NCBI RefSeq assembly: GCF_003324485.1
Contig: NZ_QODK01000001.1
Coordinates: forward strand, 434,001 to 498,000
Length of the DNA stretch: 64,000 nucleotides
Direction: 5' to 3'
DNA from: Cohaesibacter intestini
Lineage (GTDB): Bacteria > Pseudomonadota > Alphaproteobacteria > Rhizobiales > Cohaesibacteraceae
Shown: positions 61,000-64,000 of the stretch, in pieces
Position numbering within the stretch: the stretch's first letter is position 1
Layout of the letters: each line of letters opens with the position of its first letter
Notes under the pieces: generated by a model
What the model was told of the DNA's origin: nothing
The model's input: only the letters and a program-made list of their open reading frames with translations
Database searches by the model: none
Translations under genes and position numbers: made by a program

Positions 61000-62469
61000 T
61001 CAGCGCAGGCCGCTCCAAGGGTCATTTGACGTTCTTCGGCCGATCTTTTTGCCCTTTTGCCGATAGGCTGCATCGAGTTGCTGGGCCTTGGCGATGGCAG
61101 CCGTTGCTTCCGGGCTATATTGCAAATCTGCCCTGCGTGCTCCAGACACCGTCAATTGCCCCGTCGAAGCAAGAAAGGAATAGAGGGCGATGACCGAGTC
61201 AGCCTGAGAATAGATCTCCAGTTCCTGGGCATCAAGCAAGGCGACCTCTGCATCGAGAATATCGAGGAAGGATCGTTGACCGGCCTTCTCTTCGATCCGG
61301 ATGCCCTTGAGCAACTCACGCGCAGCCCTGACTTCGGCCTTGGCCTGTTTCAGTTTGGCTTGAGACGCCTTGTTGCGCAGGAATTGCTCACTGGCGTCAG
61401 CCTTGATGCGGGCAGTCAGAGCATTGGTCAGATGGGTACGCTGGTTGTGTTCTGCCCGGGCTTTCTGCACACCGGCAAGGCGCGTGCCCCCGTCAAAGAG
61501 AGGCAGGCTCAGGCGCAGTCCGACGCTGCTTTCCTGCTTGTTGGGCTCGGAATGGCTGGAGGCGAATGTGCGGGTGGTCTCGCCCGTCAGATCAAGGGTG
61601 GGCAGGAAGGCGCCCTTGGCCGCCTTGACGGCATATTCAGAAGCCTTGGTGTTGGCGCGCGACGCTCTCAGGTCGGGATGCATGCGCAGGGCCTTCTTCA
61701 CCGCTTCGTCTGCATCCTTGGGCATGAAGCGGACGGGCATTTGCGGATAGATCAGGTCGCCCGGCCTGTAGCCGACAAGGCTTTCATAGCGCCCGGCAGC
61801 CCCACCGAGATCGGCCTGTGCGCCCTCAAGCGAAGCGCGGGCGCGATAGATAAGAGCATCGGTTTTCGACAGATCCGTCTTGGTCAACTCCCCTGCCCGG
61901 ATTCGCGCCTTGGTGGCCCGACGTTGTTTGAGCATGGTGTCCAGATGGCGGCGGCGCAGCTTGATCATCTTGCGGGCGGCATAGACATCCATATAGGCCT
62001 TCACCGCTTCGAGCAAGATCTGGCGCTCGCGGTTGCGGACCTTGTAGTGAGCCGATTTTTCTTCATATTTGGAGCGCAGGATGTTGTTGCGGGTCTGAAA
62101 GCCGTTGAACAGGCGCTGGCTGGCACTCAAGCCATATTGGCTCGTACGCAAGCGGGAATAACCGCCACTCTTCAGCTTATTCTCTTCATAATTCTGCGAC
62201 AGGGTCGCGTTGACCTTTGGAAACAGCGCAGCACGGGCCTCTTTCGACTGGGCTTTCTTGATATCGCGGGCGGCTTCCTCGGCTCGGATGTCGGGATTGT
62301 TGTCGTAGACGTCATAGAGCATCTGGGCAAGATTATCTGCCTTGACCGGTCCGCTCAGGGCGCAGACACAAAGTGTCAGACAGGCCAAGACCCATCCCAC
62401 GCGCCACCTTGACGGCGTCACGAAAGAATGGTGCCTGCTGCTTTGACTCGACTGGTACGCAACGGACAT
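61000..62469 (-). CDS. TolC-family outer-membrane channel
   Basis: A 490-residue outer-membrane efflux protein, predicted to trimerise into a channel spanning the outer membrane and periplasm. A signal peptide lies at about residues 22-46 (VGWVLACLTLCVCALSGPVK, then ADN), after a longer than usual N-region. Two homologous halves of long helices follow, for example NNILRSKYEEKSAHYKVRNR, FLDILDAEVALLDAQELEIY and YSFLASTGQLTVSG. The start at 62469 is supported by GTGAGG upstream; Met at 62517 is an alternative. HlyD lies 175 bases upstream on the same strand, so the pair is part of a type I secretion system. Confidence 0.93.
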   Translation of the reverse strand: MSVAYQSSQSSRHHSFVTPSRWRVGWVLACLTLCVCALSGPVKADNLAQMLYDVYDNNPDIRAEEAARDIKKAQSKEARAALFPKVNATLSQNYEENKLKSGGYSRLRTSQYGLSASQRLFNGFQTRNNILRSKYEEKSAHYKVRNRERQILLEAVKAYMDVYAARKMIKLRRRHLDTMLKQRRATKARIRAGELTKTDLSKTDALIYRARASLEGAQADLGGAAGRYESLVGYRPGDLIYPQMPVRFMPKDADEAVKKALRMHPDLRASRANTKASEYAVKAAKGAFLPTLDLTGETTRTFASSHSEPNKQESSVGLRLSLPLFDGGTRLAGVQKARAEHNQRTHLTNALTARIKADASEQFLRNKASQAKLKQAKAEVRAARELLKGIRIEEKAGQRSFLDILDAEVALLDAQELEIYSQADSVIALYSFLASTGQLTVSGARRADLQYSPEATAAIAKAQQLDAAYRQKGKKIGRRTSNDPWSGLR

Positions 62470-62644
62470 GCCTGTTTTGACCTCACCCTGGATCTCGTTG
62501 ATGTCGATGAACGACATGGTTCGCGAAACGGCATGGCCCCCCATCAAGGCGCATGCGCACCCTGTGATTATTGGCTACTTATGGTTAATAAACAGCTAAG
62601 CAAGACCGGGTTGAGCGACGGTACGATGGCGAAATGCGGAGGCG

Positions 62645-64000
62645 TTAGCGCTCGGAGAAGGCGACATCCATTGAGCGGAAGACCGGCTTGAGCAAATAGC
62701 GGGCCAGGGATTTTTCGCCGGTGACAATGTCAGCGGTGACGACCATGCCGGGCAGAACAGGGAAGGTCGCCCCTTTGCGTTCAAAGGCGTTGTTGTCGAG
62801 GGCAATATGCACCTTGAAATAGGGGTCGCCGCGCTCATCCTCAAAGGAGGTGGCTGAAACGGTTTTGACATGTCCTTCCAGAGCACCAAACAGATAGGGA
62901 TCGAAGGTGGAGATGGTGACCTTGGCATCGGCTCCGACGCGGATATGACCGATATCCTTGGGCTGAACCTTCACTTCGGCGACAATGCGCCGATTGTCAG
63001 GTACGATCTTGGCCACAACTTCGCCGGAGCGAACAACCGCACCGATGGTCTTGTAGGCCAGTTCCTGAATGATGCCATCGGTTGGCGCGACGAGATCAAG
63101 ACTTTCGACGCGATCCTGCTGTTTGGTCAGGACGCGTTCGAGTTCGGCCAGTTCACTGGCGCTTTTGGCCCGTTCCTTGGCCAGTTCGGACTGGATGGCG
63201 GCACGGGCCTGTTGCATCTGGATTTCTGCTTCGGTCACCTGCTCGCCGGTCGAGGCAATCTTGCCATCAAGCGCATAGAGTCTGGCACGCGCTTCTTCGA
63301 GCGCTGCCTGCGCTTCGAGAACGGAGCGGCGTGATGCATATTGCTGGCGCAGCAAAGATTCAAGGCTCTGATATTGCTCCTTGGCAATCTCGGCCCGTTT
63401 CTCGACGCTTTTCTTTTCGGCCAATGCGGCCTTGTGTTCGGCCCTGCGGCGTGCCAGCTGGGAGGCATATTTCGCCTCTTCGCGATTGATGCGGGTTTTC
63501 TCCGATTGGAAGACAGCGCTTTGGGAGGCAGCCAAGGTCGGGAAGCGGACTTCATCGCGACCGAAATTGGGGGCTTCACCCCGCTGCATCAGGGCATTGA
63601 GACTGGCGAGTGACATGCGCAGGGAAGTCGCGCGGATCACCATCTGGTCGCGCTCGCTTTCAGTTGCCGTGGCCCGCAGGCGGATCAGTGGCTGACCGGC
63701 TTTCACCCGATCCCCTTCGGCAACCAGAATCTGGTCGATATAGCCGCCTTCCAGATGCTGAACTGCCTGTACCGAACCGGACGGCTGAACCTGTCCGCTG
63801 GCATGGGTGACTTCAAGCACCGACGTGACAAATGCCCAGATCACAAAGCAGGATAAAAACAGCAAACTGCCTGACACGACATAGTTGAACAATTGCGGCG
63901 GTTGCTCATTCTCGAGCGCCAGCGGCAACGTCAAAGTCTTGGCATCAAGATCATTCTTTTTGGACGCAAACAACTTCACCGAATTCAACCTTGATATCAA
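62645..64000 (-). CDS. HlyD-family type I secretion periplasmic adaptor (N-terminus at window edge)
   Basis: A membrane-fusion protein linking the inner-membrane ABC exporter to TolC. About 450 residues are in the window and the start may lie beyond it. One membrane helix (NYVVSGSLLFLSCFVIWAFV) follows a cytoplasmic N-terminus. A lipoyl half (VQHLEGGYIDQILVAEGDRV then KAGQPLIRL) comes next, then a long coiled coil, then the second lipoyl half and beta barrel (VAPTDGIIQELAYKTIGAVV, ending DIVTGEKSLARYLLKPVF). The family end VFRSMDVAFSER is complete. An ABC exporter gene probably sits further to the right. The RTX exoprotein at 35-38 kb could be a substrate. Confidence 0.93.
   Translation of the reverse strand: MISRLNSVKLFASKKNDLDAKTLTLPLALENEQPPQLFNYVVSGSLLFLSCFVIWAFVTSVLEVTHASGQVQPSGSVQAVQHLEGGYIDQILVAEGDRVKAGQPLIRLRATATESERDQMVIRATSLRMSLASLNALMQRGEAPNFGRDEVRFPTLAASQSAVFQSEKTRINREEAKYASQLARRRAEHKAALAEKKSVEKRAEIAKEQYQSLESLLRQQYASRRSVLEAQAALEEARARLYALDGKIASTGEQVTEAEIQMQQARAAIQSELAKERAKSASELAELERVLTKQQDRVESLDLVAPTDGIIQELAYKTIGAVVRSGEVVAKIVPDNRRIVAEVKVQPKDIGHIRVGADAKVTISTFDPYLFGALEGHVKTVSATSFEDERGDPYFKVHIALDNNAFERKGATFPVLPGMVVTADIVTGEKSLARYLLKPVFRSMDVAFSER

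Overview
The window looks like a chromosomal segment of a free-living, probably marine alphaproteobacterium of the order Hyphomicrobiales (Rhizobiales). This is inferred from gene content: an ActS/ActR (RegB/RegA) redox two-component pair beside mmcB, BA14K-type small secreted proteins, a DUF2852 protein, an NDUFA9-like protein, a fused MaoC-phosphotransacetylase, and an FMN riboswitch in front of a RibN-type riboflavin importer. A Cohaesibacter-like genome would fit, but I cannot prove the genus from sequence alone.

Layout. 0-7 kb: queG (cut by the window edge), a glutathione-transferase-like (FzlA-like) gene, uppP, a FrnE-type DsbA protein, two RNA methyltransferases and malonyl-CoA decarboxylase, all on the minus strand. 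7-12.5 kb: a UDP-glucuronate epimerase, the sulfate-activation genes cysD-cysNC, and galE. 13-17 kb: an outer-membrane protein made of two tandem barrel units, and a pta-ackA operon whose Pta is fused to a MaoC hydratase domain. 17.7-19.6 kb: an energy-taxis receptor split into a PAS protein and an MCP. 20.2-24.6 kb: a compact operon for a ribosomally made, post-translationally modified peptide, with a SARP/TolB/TPR regulator, a precursor with four GGFFEAS-type heptads, YcaO and TfuA. 24.7-33.6 kb: a cation:proton antiporter, then an ABC-importer/racemase/acetyltransferase operon divergent from a GntR-FCD regulator. 33.6-38.3 kb: two BA14K-like secreted proteins and a 1000-residue CAP-RTX exoprotein. 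38.6-43.1 kb: an integrase-bearing, partly decayed island next to tRNA-Leu(CAG), with an FkbM methyltransferase and broken Bro-N antirepressor genes. 43.5-64 kb: NDUFA9-like protein, GH20 hexosaminidase, RidA, riboswitch-controlled ribN, DUF2852, nitroreductase/HxlR pair, PHA depolymerase, ActSR, cspA, mmcB, an omega-aminotransferase, a HI0933-type flavoprotein, a REC-PAS-GGDEF-EAL protein, and TolC and HlyD parts of a type I secretion system.

The best candidate for an undescribed system is the 20.2-24.6 kb peptide cluster. A strong Shine-Dalgarno site precedes a 100-residue precursor whose C-terminus is four exact seven-residue repeats. The YcaO start codon lies inside the precursor's last codons, and the YcaO and TfuA genes overlap by 4 bases. 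YcaO-TfuA pairs are known for backbone thioamidation; a glycine-rich repeated core with no cysteine suggests several modified peptides, or one multiply modified peptide, per precursor. No exporter or dedicated protease gene lies in the cluster.

A second theme is short tandem duplication at gene edges: five 16-base copies carrying the MCP stop codon, three 19-base copies carrying the phaZ stop codon, and three 16-base copies carrying a Shine-Dalgarno core in front of phaZ.
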